Part shown: positions 11,604-22,500 of the stretch, piece by piece
How the letters are laid out: each line of letters begins with the position of its first letter
Position numbering within the stretch: the stretch's first letter is position 1
Assembly (NCBI RefSeq): GCF_003573695.1
Contig: NC_039359.1
Span: 76,460,783 to 76,524,782 of the forward strand
Source: Papaver somniferum
Lineage: Eukaryota > Streptophyta > Magnoliopsida > Ranunculales > Papaveraceae
Direction of reading: 5' to 3'
Length of the DNA stretch: 64,000 nucleotides
Notes under the pieces: model-generated
Told to the model about the DNA's origin: nothing
The model's database searches: none
The model's input: only the letters and a program-made list of their open reading frames with translations
Translations under genes and position numbers: made by a program

Positions 11604-12784
11604 ATGGTATAGAGTCTAGAATAAAAGAAAAGAAACTTGGTCAGTAGATGGGGTTTCGTCTGGTTAGTAATTAAGTTTAACTACCACCAAAACACATTCT
11701 TGAGAATTCCGCCATTAATTGGGACTCACCTAATGAAATGGAACTGGTGAAAGGGTTTGTCAAAAACCTTTAACTTTGGGAATTGTGGGCATCCTCGTAA
11801 TGGCTTAACTAATCATCTTTATTACCATCAATTAATGCTAACTATGGAACCTTTAGGGAACTGATCCTACATTAGTTTGGTGCAAAACTCTCACCTAGCT
11901 TTGATATAGGTCCTATAGACTAGGCATAGGCCTAAGCTATATGGCGTTTATCTGTAGCTGATTGATGATGAACAAATAGGTAACTGGAAAATGATACTTC
12001 ACTGGAATACAGGAAAAAAGAAAGAAAAAAACACATTTGATTAGTAGTTCAAGTGTTTCCATACTCCACCGGTACTAACTAATCCCTCCTCTACTAGAAT
12101 TTAATTTTTTAGCTTAACATGAATAAATCAGGGTCCATCGAGTATTGTCCGTCAGTGTTTTAAAAAACGTTTCGCTTCCCACTTTAATACCCGTTTTTTT
12201 AGCGCTTTGCCTTCAAAACGCCTTGATACTCATGCTTTGCTAATAGGTTTTTGCTGTCGGATTTTCTTCAAGGCTTTAAAGCCCAAAAACCTTTTGTAGA
12301 TGTCTGTTGACTCTGTTTAATTTTATTATAACCTAAAATAGTATTTAAAACACCTATAACTATTTTATTCTCTCTTATAGCCACTTATTTTTAGATGTTT
12401 CTTCTTCTTTTTTTTTCCCCTCCGTGATCTACGTCTATTCTTCGATCATGTCTACCCAAGCTAAATAAAAGCGAACCAAAAAGGTATCAATAGTCTAAGA
12501 AAAGGTGGTGTGTATGTATATGGGCCAAAGAACGGCTAAGATTGTTCGTGATATTGGACGACATAGATTATGCCTTGGCCCCATCAGAGGCTTTGACCCT
12601 AGCTCTGCCGATCCATCTGCTTTGACCCTCGATAACCAATAGTTTCTCCCGCGTCCAAGTCCAACCATATCAAGCATCTGCCTACTATTTACGAAATTGA
12701 AATTCAGATTCTGCCAACAGAAATTCAGAGTTAAAAGAAACTAATAACAAAACATGCATTCACTGTTTCAACTTATAAGTATGC
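11604..12784. other. Intergenic, distal P450 promoter
   Basis: AT-rich, no gene recognised. A short frame at 12495-12677 (-) has no motif. The stretch ends at the TSD of the next element. Confidence 0.5.
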
Positions 12785-13053
12785 TAAATATGCCTGGCTA
12801 AATTGGGGCCTATACCACTTAATTGGGGCCTACAGCTAGATTGGGGCCTATAACTAGATAATAAAAAGGTCACTAGGAATCAATTCACACCACCTCTTAT
12901 CAAAATAATTACCAAACTACCTATTTTATCCTTGATTAATTAGCACTAATTAATCGTATTAGGGGTTAATTTTTTTTTGGATGTGAGATTAACTAATGTT
13001 AGAGAGTTCATCAAAACATCAATATTTTGATTTTTTTTTCGTAAAAATTACTC

Positions 13054-13201
13054 AGAATCGGTTTACGTTAATTCACTTGTAAACCGATTCTGGATTGGTG
13101 TTTAGAATTACCAGAGGACGTCCAGAGTCGGTTAACACTGACATGTTTTATAATCCGATTATGAAAATCGGATTTTACTTGTGACATATATAAACCGATT
13201 T
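13054..13201. repeat. Hairpin subrepeat cluster 1 (3 units)
   Basis: Units 13054-13090, 13125-13161 and 13165-13201. Each has RATCGGTTTA-like and TAAACCGATT-like arms separated by about 12-20 bases. The first has a perfect 13-bp inverted arm pair (AGAATCGGTTTAC with GTAAACCGATTCT). Confidence 0.8.
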
Positions 13202-13367
13202 TTCTTTTCATTACCAATTTTCTTTCATTGCACTATTATCGTAGGATGCATTTAGCACATGCATCAAGCCTTTAAACCCCTAGGCGATCCTAGTGGACGA
13301 GTTATAGTCCCGTGAGGGTTTACATAGAGGTCTACCCACAAAACCTTTACAAAAACTTCTAAAGCCA

Positions 13368-13878
13368 TCAATATTCCTCCGACGAAGACGATACCGCATC
13401 CAAGTAGTGTGGGTTATCCTCCGGGATTCTATCTTCCAAGAAGTGATAGCTTGCATCAAAAGCGAATGCTTCCCCCTTTACTTTCAAGTAAGGCGCTTTC
13501 ACGACTTCGTGCTACAAAAACACAAGCTTACGTTTGTTAGTGGTGTTTCGTTGGAAGATAACACAACATGGGGTACGTAAAAAAAACCACAAAATTACTT
13601 ACAAATTGTGCAATGGACAAGGTGAAGGGGCGAGCGTCAAAAATCAGAGGTTGGAGAGCTAAAAAAGCAAGTATCGCATTTTCGATGACTAGGTGCGTTT
13701 CATGGATGGCTTGAACACTTCTTGCGTTAGGATTTCCAAATTCTTGGATAAATGTGTTGTGTACTTGAACCCAAAAGGTTGTTGAATCCTCCCTTTCGGA
13801 GGATTGACGTCTAAGCCGATTTTCTGCATACCATGCTTTCGTGATTGCCAAATCTTCCGCGGAGTCGAATGATGCCAT
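13368..13878 (-). CDS. Transposon-encoded SANT/Myb-like small protein (two exons)
   Basis: Exon A 13878-13603 starts MASFDSAEDLAITKAWYAEN. A strong GTAAGT donor follows at 13602, a TTTGTAG acceptor ends at 13512, and exon B 13511-13368 ends SSSSEEY-stop. The phase is conserved, giving 139 residues. The TTFWVQVHNTFIQEFGNPNA stretch resembles the SANT/Myb-like domain (no-apical-meristem-associated type) that accompanies plant PIF/Harbinger transposases and binds DNA. Here it sits in an element with an 8-bp TSD, which is not Harbinger. It may have been captured, or the domain may be used more widely. It ends near the left side of the element and is flanked by hairpin clusters. No stop or frameshift is seen. 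Confidence 0.6.
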
Positions 13879-14040
13879 TTCTTGTATGTATATGTATGAA
13901 ATGAGTAGTTGTGGATTATATGGAGTGAGGGAGAATTAACTGATCAATTTTGGGGCAAATGGGGTCCAAGGGTGAGGGCTCTATTTATAGAGAATGTCCC
14001 AAACGACTATTTTTTTTTGAAAAACGTGAACTAATTTGAA

Positions 14041-14255
14041 ATAATCGATCTTTTAGAAGAACAATAAAACCGATTGTGTTTATATGCCACAAGAATCGGT
14101 CTTTCTTGTGATAAATGTAAACCGATTAAAGTCATTTTGAATTTTCACCGACACTAATCGGTTTATATATTTCCAAATGTGATCCGATTCCAAAACATCC
14201 AGAAAGATTGGCTTGCACAATCGGTTTATAATGACATATCGAGTAAACCGATTCT
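14041..14255. repeat. Hairpin subrepeat cluster 2 (4 units)
   Basis: Units 14041-14076, 14092-14128, 14154-14190 and 14217-14255, with starts 51-63 bases apart. Each carries the paired ATCGGTTT/AAACCGAT arms. They occupy the gap between the two candidate genes. Confidence 0.8.
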
Positions 14256-14431
14256 TGGCATGTCAGGCTAGAATTATAGAGCATCACATAATTATAATTA
14301 AAGCGTCAAGTTCATCAAGTTCAACACAGATGTCATCCAAAATAAAAACCTTAAAAGAGTGTTAAGAACTTAAAATAACCACAAGTCTTATAAACCTAAA
14401 CTTTTAATATCTAAAACTTAAACATAAGAAC

Positions 14432-15240
14432 TTAAACAGCAGGAGCACCAACATCAGCAACAGCAGCACCACCGGGAGCATTTGCACCACCACCATCAGC
14501 AGGAGCACCAACACCAGCATCACCACCATCAGGAGCATCAGCTTGTGCTTCAGCCATTAGTTCCCACATACCTTCCATTTCTGCATGGAGCTCCCTCCCA
14601 GATGAAATCAGGTTTCTCCTCATCCTGGCGAAGGTGATGACCTCAATAAGCTCTTCAAGGGAAAGCTTATCAATCAATGCGAGGGCTTGTTCAAGACGGG
14701 TTTCAGCTCCGAATGCAAACTTGTATAGGCTCCTTACTGACACTCTTTGTGGTAGCCTCAGGATATCCTCCACGGTTAAAAAATAAACCGATTGTAGAAT
14801 GGTAGGTGTCCGAAGTCCATTCTACATAAAAAATAAACAAAAATCAAGTTAAAAATCGGTACATAAAGAAAACTATGTAACCTGATTATGAAAGAAAGAT
14901 GAAAAGACTATATTAATCGGATTATACATATTACATATATAAATCGATTTTGGCGATGTATTTTCATATTTCATTTCTAAGCCAGAATCAGTTGATGTTA
15001 ATATTTATGTAAACCGATTACTGTGCATGCTCTTCATGTCGAAAACAAAACCCAGAATCGATTTATTCGATAGGTCAATAAAAACCGATTTTGGGTGTAA
15101 TCGGAGTTTTGATTTTTCAAAAACGATGATTTAAAGATGTAAATCAATAAGATAAGAAGATGGGTTGGTGAAGATTTACCTTCTTCTTGGTTGGATCGAA
15201 GATCGTCGGAGTAGAGGATGAAAAAAAAATTGATTAGGGT
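14432..15240 (-). CDS. Unrecognised transposon-borne protein, candidate two-exon gene
   Basis: Main exon 14432-14841 reads NGLRTPTILQSVYFLTVEDI and then LRLPQRVSVRSLYKFAFGAE, followed by an acidic helical stretch and a C-terminal Ala/Gly/Asp/Pro-rich tail with AGAPADGG-like repeats (about 35 residues). No ATG opens this frame, but an acceptor (TATGTAG) precedes it. An upstream minus-strand segment (about 15240-15180, SSSTPTIFDPTKKK) ends in a GTAAAT donor in matching phase, so a spliced reading is plausible. The start codon was not found. The function is unknown. The Ala-rich tail could be low-complexity coding sequence. Confidence 0.4.
14853..15091. repeat. Hairpin subrepeat cluster 3 (4 units)
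   Basis: Units 14853-14889, 14912-14950, 14984-15020 and 15054-15091, starts 59-72 bases apart. They lie in the proposed intron of the upstream minus-strand gene. Same paired-arm design as clusters 1 and 2. Confidence 0.78.
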
Positions 15241-15484
15241 TTTGAGAATTTGGAAATTTTATGATAAAAATAGAAAGATTCTTTAAGTTTAGTTTTTTTT
15301 GATTTTGGATTTAATGAAAATAGAAAGATTAGAATTTATATGAGTGAGTTTTAGAAATTAATGTGGGAGTAAATTAGTATTTTTTATAAGGTTTGGGTGC
15401 CTAGAGTAATTTGGGGGTGTGAGAAGAAAAAACCTATAGGCCCCAATTAAGTGGTATAGGCCCCAATTTAGTCAGGTAAATATG

Positions 15485-15884
15485 ACCGACAAGAAATCTT
15501 ATATCCCATGAACGGCCATTATTAACGACATCACTTTAATATCCATATTAACTAAAAAATTGTACCATTTATCATAGAAAAAGAGTAATAAGGCTAATGC
15601 AATTGTGATATGAGTATCAGGATCATTACGAAGGAGGATATATGATTTTCTGGCCTTAACTATATGAATTGTAGTATCGGTATTAGACATTTTCTTCTTA
15701 CCGTTTAAGGAAATTTCATTATTTTCTATATTGTATTGTATATCAGGAATTTGGTGATACGTCGGAGTGATGCTCGCCCAAAGGAGGGGAATACATCTGG
15801 AGGATATAATTGATCTCTTTAAAGCCGAAGAAGCAACGGGTTGTGTCGAGATGACCTTTTCAGTATCTGTTAAAAACTGCAATA
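15485..15884. other. Host flank between two insertions
   Basis: A 400-base strip between the TIR element and Tat element 1. A minus-strand open frame (15499-15900) spans it but belongs to no family I recognise. The continuation beyond Tat element 1 starts at 35426. Confidence 0.4.
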
Positions 15885-15889
15885 TATCC

Positions 15890-16609
15890 TGTAGATGCAT
15901 AAAACCCTACTTCTACATCCAAGAAACATAAACGCACACACACCATGAAGTAAATAAGCAATGGATGCACAAGAACACAATATATACGTGGTTCAGTATG
16001 ATTACCTACGTCCACGGGGTTAAAGGATGATCTTATTACTCGATTTCAAGGTTAGAAGGGATATGAATCACTAGCAAATCCTATTTTCTCACTACAAGCT
16101 CTTGGTATTCTCTCTTCCCTCACTGATTACTTGCCTTCCTAGCTCTCTACATAGTTCTCTATTTATAGCTATAAGTGATGATACATCCAAGTTACAGTGT
16201 GTGTCGCGGTACATCTTCCTTGATGTCCTTCTCGGGTAGCTGGTGATGTCTCATCTGAGGTGTAGGGCCGAACCTAGTGATTTCTTTTCCCGACGTCCAT
16301 CCATCCGATGTAGATTACTTAGTGAGTGTAGACGATGTCGCACTTGATGTTCTTAGCCGAGTCTTACTTTGACCAGATTATCCTTATCTTCTCAATTACT
16401 CCGTCAGTGCATTTATTGCTCTTGTACTCGATGGCTATCTCTTCAGTCACCTCCGACCTTTACACGTATTGTCTTCACGGGTTTCCTTGGTGTTTCTTTT
16501 CTCGCGCCAAGGCCGGGTAAGATGATTTGGTGCTTCACACTTCATCTGCTGTCGATGCTTCGTTACCCAGGATTGCTCCACCTGGATGTGTGGATTATTT
16601 ACACCTACA
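15890..16609 (-). repeat. 3' LTR of Tat element 1
   Basis: 720 bases, TGTAG...CTACA, homologous throughout to 34706-35420. On the minus strand it contains a TATAAATA promoter motif (16160-16167). The apparent ORF at 16335-16520 occurs in both LTRs and is not a gene. Confidence 0.93.
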
Positions 16610-16627
16610 TTTATGCCCCTTCTTTCA
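16610..16627 (-). other. Polypurine tract of Tat element 1
   Basis: On the minus strand GAAAGAAGGGGCATAAA abuts the start of the 3' LTR. This is the expected second-strand primer site and it confirms minus orientation. Confidence 0.75.
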
Positions 16628-19562
16628 CTCGTGTGATAGACACGAGGGGAAAAAACCGCTTCGCCTTCCACGTCCGCTACCATGCCGTGTTTCGCGCCAT
16701 GTTGTTTCCCATTACATTTGTCTTTATGACCTGTCTACCTTCTTCTCCGGTTACAATCGTTGGGGCTATAAATTCAAACCATAAGCCCTTGGTTTTTCAC
16801 GTTTACCTTTTCCAAAACTTGCATTCTCCTTCCTTAGTTCCTTCTTCCCACTGCTGCTCTGATATTCCTTCGTCTTCCGAATCTTTGAGAGCTTCAACCA
16901 TCCTTTGATCCTTCCATTGCTTTCCCCTTGCTGTTGTTGCGATTTTGCCGCTTGTTATCTTCTTTGGTTCGAGATTTCTTCCCAACAGTTCTTCCATGGC
17001 TTCTTCGACTCCCTTCACGACAGAGAAGAGGTGTGTCAGTTATACTTTTTCTGATGATGATGGTGTTTCCGTTGATTCTTTGTTTATTGTTGACAGCCCT
17101 TTGCACCATGATTATCGCGCCCTTAACTCTATCCTTTCTGACGGTTCTCCTTCGTTTTCATGTAGGAATGACAAAAAGGTTGCCAAAGACTTGTCTGATG
17201 GACAGTTCATCAAGCAGTTAAAAGATGATTTTGATCTCCAATGTTATGACATCAAGCTCTTATCGGGCCGAAGAGGTGTTTTGAAAAAGAGTGATGTCAT
17301 GAATTTCCCACACCCAGCCGAGGAGACCGTCATCACCAAGGGTCAGTTGGAGCTCGGATTGCGCTTTCCTTTATATGATCCTAGCCGTACCTTTATGTAT
17401 GAAGTTCTTTCCAAGATCCGACCGTCTCGTGCTTTAGCCCAATGGAATGGTAACACTTTCTGTATCATGGCCGAGTGGGAGAGGCGAGGACGAGGCGAAT
17501 GCTCTACTACTGAGTGGTCAACCTATGATCCTTCTGAGGCGGGCGACTACAGCCTTCCAGTTTTGTTGCCAACTACCGAAGTGGAACTTCCACTAATGGT
17601 GATCTCGCCGGTTTCGCTGCTAGTCCTCATCGCCATAAATCTCTCCCCGAGGGTGTTAACAAGTTTTTGTTGGATGAGGATTCGGAGAGAGGTACTTCTA
17701 ACAAACATGCCCACCACACTAGTGATGTTGCTTGGGATCGGGTCCCTCTTTCTATTTATGGTCCTCTTCTGAGTGGCCGATTTCCTCCTTCAGCCGAGCC
17801 CTATCCATTTTAGGTGGTTAACGTTGACCGAGTAAGTTGCTTTGGCTGTTTGACTTTGTCGGCCCGGGTATCTAGATGAGTCATGTTTTGATATTTTCCT
17901 GTTTTGCATCCTCACTCTCAAAGTATACAATTTAAGGCTTCGGTTTCTAAGAAGAGTGATAGAGGTCCTAACACAGGAGTCGAGGGAGAGGCAGGGAAGG
18001 TAACAAATATACTGATCTACCCACAGTACATGTACTTTACCCTATTTGTTTCCTTGCATGGATCTAACGAATACTCATGTGCATATATCAAAAGATGATA
18101 AGGAAAATATGGAGAGTGTTTCTGCGACCGGTGGTGAGGATCCCGATGATCGGCTTCCCTTATCTCAGTTTCTGAGGACCCCCTCAAAAATCTTCTGATG
18201 TTTCTTCTACCATTGTAGGTGGTAAGCCTAGTGGGAAGGGTAAGGAACTGAAGGTCGATGAGTCTTCCCCAGGGACAGTTATGCCCCAGCAATCTGCTGA
18301 TAAAGGTGTCGTCCTTGCCGATGGTGTTGTGCTTCTGTTGTCGGATGGTGAGGATGATGATGATGCCGATCTTTTTGATTAAGAGGACGGGGCTGGTGGT
18401 GTGGGCGAGGAAGAAGAACCGAAGCAAATAGACAAGTATGCTGGTGATGGAAATAATGTTGTTTCTGAGGGTTTAGAAAATGTTGCTCCTGGGGGTGAGT
18501 TGTTGGAAACCGTGCCTTCTGTTGTTCCTGCCCCGGGTTCGGGCCAGACTACCTTCTTCACTTTCTCGGGACCAGTGTGCAATTCTCTAGGGGCTCTTAC
18601 TTCTCCCGATTTTGGATCCCTAACCGACGAGGAGATGATCCAGGCTGTATCCTTGTATTTTGTTGGTCTGAAGGGCACTTTCGATCAAATGGTGAGTGAA
18701 CGTTCTCGTGCTGTGAGTAAAAATTTTTAATCATATTGTTGTAATGTGGTTATTTCCTTATGCTATGAAGTGCGATGTTCTCAGGCTTCCAATAGGCAGT
18801 TGCTATGTGCGGCGATAAGGCAGAAGGAATTAGTAGAAATTGAGAACCTTCGTCTTGAATTGCATCGAGAGCAGGATCGAGCTCGAGGACTAGAGAAGCA
18901 GCTAGCCGAGACCCAAGGTATTTATCCAAAACCGCAGTCGCTATGATTGATTCCATAGTGCCAATATCCTGAATTTAGTATTATCTTGTTAGCCGAGATG
19001 TCTAGTATAGATGCCGACGCAGGTTCTGAATATCGTTTGTTGAAGAGAAAATTGGACATTGAACTGAACCATGTTGATAATATCCACCAAAGAATTGTGA
19101 GTAAGGACGACAAGATAGATAGACAAGCGGTCGAGCTCGAGCAACTTCGAGATGAGCTACTTCGATATCAGAGATTTGAGTATGTGCCTGACGAGATGGA
19201 CAATCTTCGGGTGAACTTGTCTCGGGCCCAAGGGATTGCTGCCGAGAAGACGTTGTTGGCTAATAGCTTGGAAAGTCAGTGTGGTAGGATGAGACTTCAG
19301 ATTAAGGACCTGCATGTCGATCGTAAACGGATATTGAAATAGAAAGACACTGCGGAAAAGTCTAACCATGAATTACGGGAGAAACTTCGACAGTTTGATC
19401 AGGTATCCCAAAATTTGGAGTGGGTTCAGGCTCAGTTATCGGGTTTACAGTTGGCACATGATCGACAGAAGGATAGCTGGAGCGACCACAAAAAATATTT
19501 CCCCACCAATGAGTTCAATGAGCAACATTATAATGAGTTAACTGCTAAGTTCTCGGCCCTTG

Positions 19563-22500
19563 CACTAGTGGAAAATGAGGTTTTCCTGACCCACAACCTC
19601 GACCCTCAATGGCGGTCAACGGACCGTGGACCGGTCAAGACAATCCCAGAACTAATAAAAATGCGGAGCACAGTACAAAGCGCCAAAAACGGTCATTGGA
19701 TAATTACCATTTTATCCTTCAAATCCGTGACCCATGCCTCGACCGGTCACCATGGTTGATCCTGTAGTCAGGATTTTTGGGCCCATTCTCTGCGTGGTCG
19801 CGATTGAGCAACTATAGTGAACGGCTGGATGAAGATACCTTATCTCTTGTTTTTATCAACTTTACTGTATCCTCTTCATACGCTGCATCTCATATTTATC
19901 CTTCTCCCTCTCACCTCTTCTCTTTCCTTTTTGTTATACAGAAGCTAAAAAGCCCAAGTCGTTTCTCCTCAAAAACAAAGGGATTAAGTTATTAATCGAA
20001 GAAGAAATCTCCGACCATGACAAAACAATATCTTTGTTAGTATTAAGTTTCTTCTACTCATCTTCAATTTATTATGTAATTTTGATTTATTTTTAGTCTT
20101 AGGGGTTTTCTTCTAATTTGTTTCTGTGTTTGTTTTGTTGTAGATGTAAAAGAATTTTTCACGCAGTGCGATCCTGGTGAGGATATTTCTTGTCCTTCTA
20201 CCTAAATCTCTATTTACACCTTCTTCTTTTTTAATTAAATTTTTGGTCGTTTTATCATGTTTTTTTGGGTTTGTTTCCATGATTTTTGGTTATCAATATT
20301 GGTACAATTAGTAGATTAGGGCTGATCTGAGGGGTTTTTCTGGTTAGGGTTTTTGTTTCTTGATTTAGATTGATTCATATTTATTGATTGTGGTGTGGCT
20401 GGTTAATTGATTCACGTCTATGAACCCTATTTCTGATTTTTTATCATTAAAATCAGAAATCCCTAACTTATTCTCTCGAAGATCCAAAGGTATAGAACTG
20501 ATTTTTTTCAGTTTTATACTTGACCACTATCATTTCATAGTAACATAAACTAGTAGAAATCAGCGAAGATGTTTTGATTAGATATTAATCTTCTATTAGG
20601 AATTATCAGTAATTTTCAGCATCATGTCATCTTAAATCTCTTGTGAAATTTTTAATCCTAGTCTTCAATTAAATATCGCGAATAATTTGGGGTGTTGTGA
20701 TTTGCATATTTGGGTTTGATATTGAAAGTTGTTTCTTACAAGGTGAACGCCCTTTTCATTTAAATCTAGAGTTTTATTTATTTTACAATAAGAGACTCAT
20801 AAATATTGAAATTTATAAGGGGGTTAATTTTTATTGTGTTTGGATCTGTAATTCTCTAATTATTTTTTCTTTTGTATAAATGGTGCAGGATAGATATAGT
20901 TCAAATTGTAACAATCCCACTTGATGCAAAGGTTTGTCCGATTACTTATCTGGATTGTAATTTTTTACTTGCTTATGATCATGTTTGTAATATATCAGTT
21001 GTGTTTGATGCATAAGTATTTTGGTTTTTTTGTAACCAAGTCTGTTTAAAGTAATTTAAGCTTTAAAAGTGGGTTTCAGTGAAGTGTAGTTTTTTGCTAT
21101 AATTGATTTTTGCTCTCTATGATATGGATTTTTTCTTTAGACGATGGTTGAGTTATTAGTTTTCATTTGTGTCGTGAATGGTAATAGATGCTTGTCCTGT
21201 ATAAAAATATACTTTTTGTAGTGAATGGTGCAAGACTTTTGACCCGATTCTAGTTTATTGAGTTACTATTGTAACCAACAAAAATCCTTGTTCAATTATG
21301 GGTTAGAATTTAATTATATTTGTTTTCTCCATTAAGAGATAACTGCCAAAGAAAGAAGTCACTGCAACTAAACGAATAACCGTTTCCATTTGTCATGAGT
21401 GCGTTTTCTATGTAGGAGTAAACTAGTGGCTAGTAATTCTTGGGGATAATCATAAGTTGCATGTAAAGTCTCTTGTAACCTTGTAGTATATAGAAATGTT
21501 GCTGATACACAATATGAATTCATTATCGTCCTACTCATTCTAGAAAATGATCAGAAGAGTTATTAGTATGGCACAGGTGGCCCCATACAATACTTTCTAT
21601 TTGCAGCTGGAAGAGCACCTGAGCCAAGTTGGTTTGGGTACAACTACCACCAAATGGATAGAAACGCTTGTTTTGGGTGTCCTGGATCCAAACAATTCAT
21701 TATCTCATCCGGCAGGGGTCTATGATGTTCAATTGAGTCTGTTACATGCTTAGATTCTGACCATTTTTCCAGCTTCATGGTATGTTGTTATCTCATTTTA
21801 TTACATGCATCATTAAGACCATTAGATCCTTGGGTTGTATATGTAATCCTTTCATATTTTTGAGTGTCTCACAGATAATATCTTAATCACCCTGATTAAT
21901 TAATAAATATGATGAATAACCTCAGTCACATAATATGTTTGCAGATTAATTCGTTTCGTTCAAATCATGTAAGAGTTTAAGTCTATATTGATTTGACTCT
22001 TTTCTTTTTTTTAATACTAAAAAGATTATGATTTTGATTGGTAATAAGGGAATCTAAATTACGATAATACTTACTAAATTTATATGATCATTCTCCTTTT
22101 TACGTTTTTGTAGATGTAGCACTTGGCGCTGATTGAGCGTTATCCCAACTTGGCTTTTGACGCTGATGCAAGTGGTGATTCTGCATTACTACCAAGTGTG
22201 GAAAAGCTAAGCTCATCTTTCAGTTGTCATTTTTCCAGCTGTATATTTACTCACGTTAGTGACCTAAGGTTATGTTCATTCATCTCATTTCTGTGAAATA
22301 ATATTTTGTGAACCACTTCTTAATTTATTTATTTTGGATACACACTTCTTAATTTCTTATATAACTACATCATGTGTTCCTAATAACGAATAAAACTTGG
22401 AACCTTCTTGATTAACTGACTAATTTATCTATGGTTTGGTATAGTTATTTTTGTGGACCTGGATGCCTCACGTGATCATGCCTGGATTAGTGACATGGAA

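Larger units (their letters stand above)
12785..15484. mobile_element. 2,684-bp TIR DNA transposon (hAT- or Mutator-like), unclassified
   Basis: The element proper is 12793-15476. Its ends are inverted repeats of about 40 bp with one visible mismatch (12793-12832 and 15437-15476), starting CCTGGCTAAATTGGGG and containing TTGGGGCCTA twice; a third copy follows at 12841. The element is flanked by a perfect 8-bp direct repeat TAAATATG (12785-12792 and 15477-15484), which is the target-site duplication. An 8-bp TSD fits hAT or Mutator superfamilies, and the long TIR favours Mutator-like. No catalytic transposase is recognised. Inside are two candidate spliced minus-strand genes and three clusters of hairpin subrepeats. 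Confidence 0.88.

Noticed and set aside
16335..16520. 61-residue ORF (MSHLMFLAESYFDQI...) repeated at 35146-35331
   Set aside because: It occurs twice only because both copies lie in the LTRs of Tat element 1; it is in the wrong strand for the element and has no motif.
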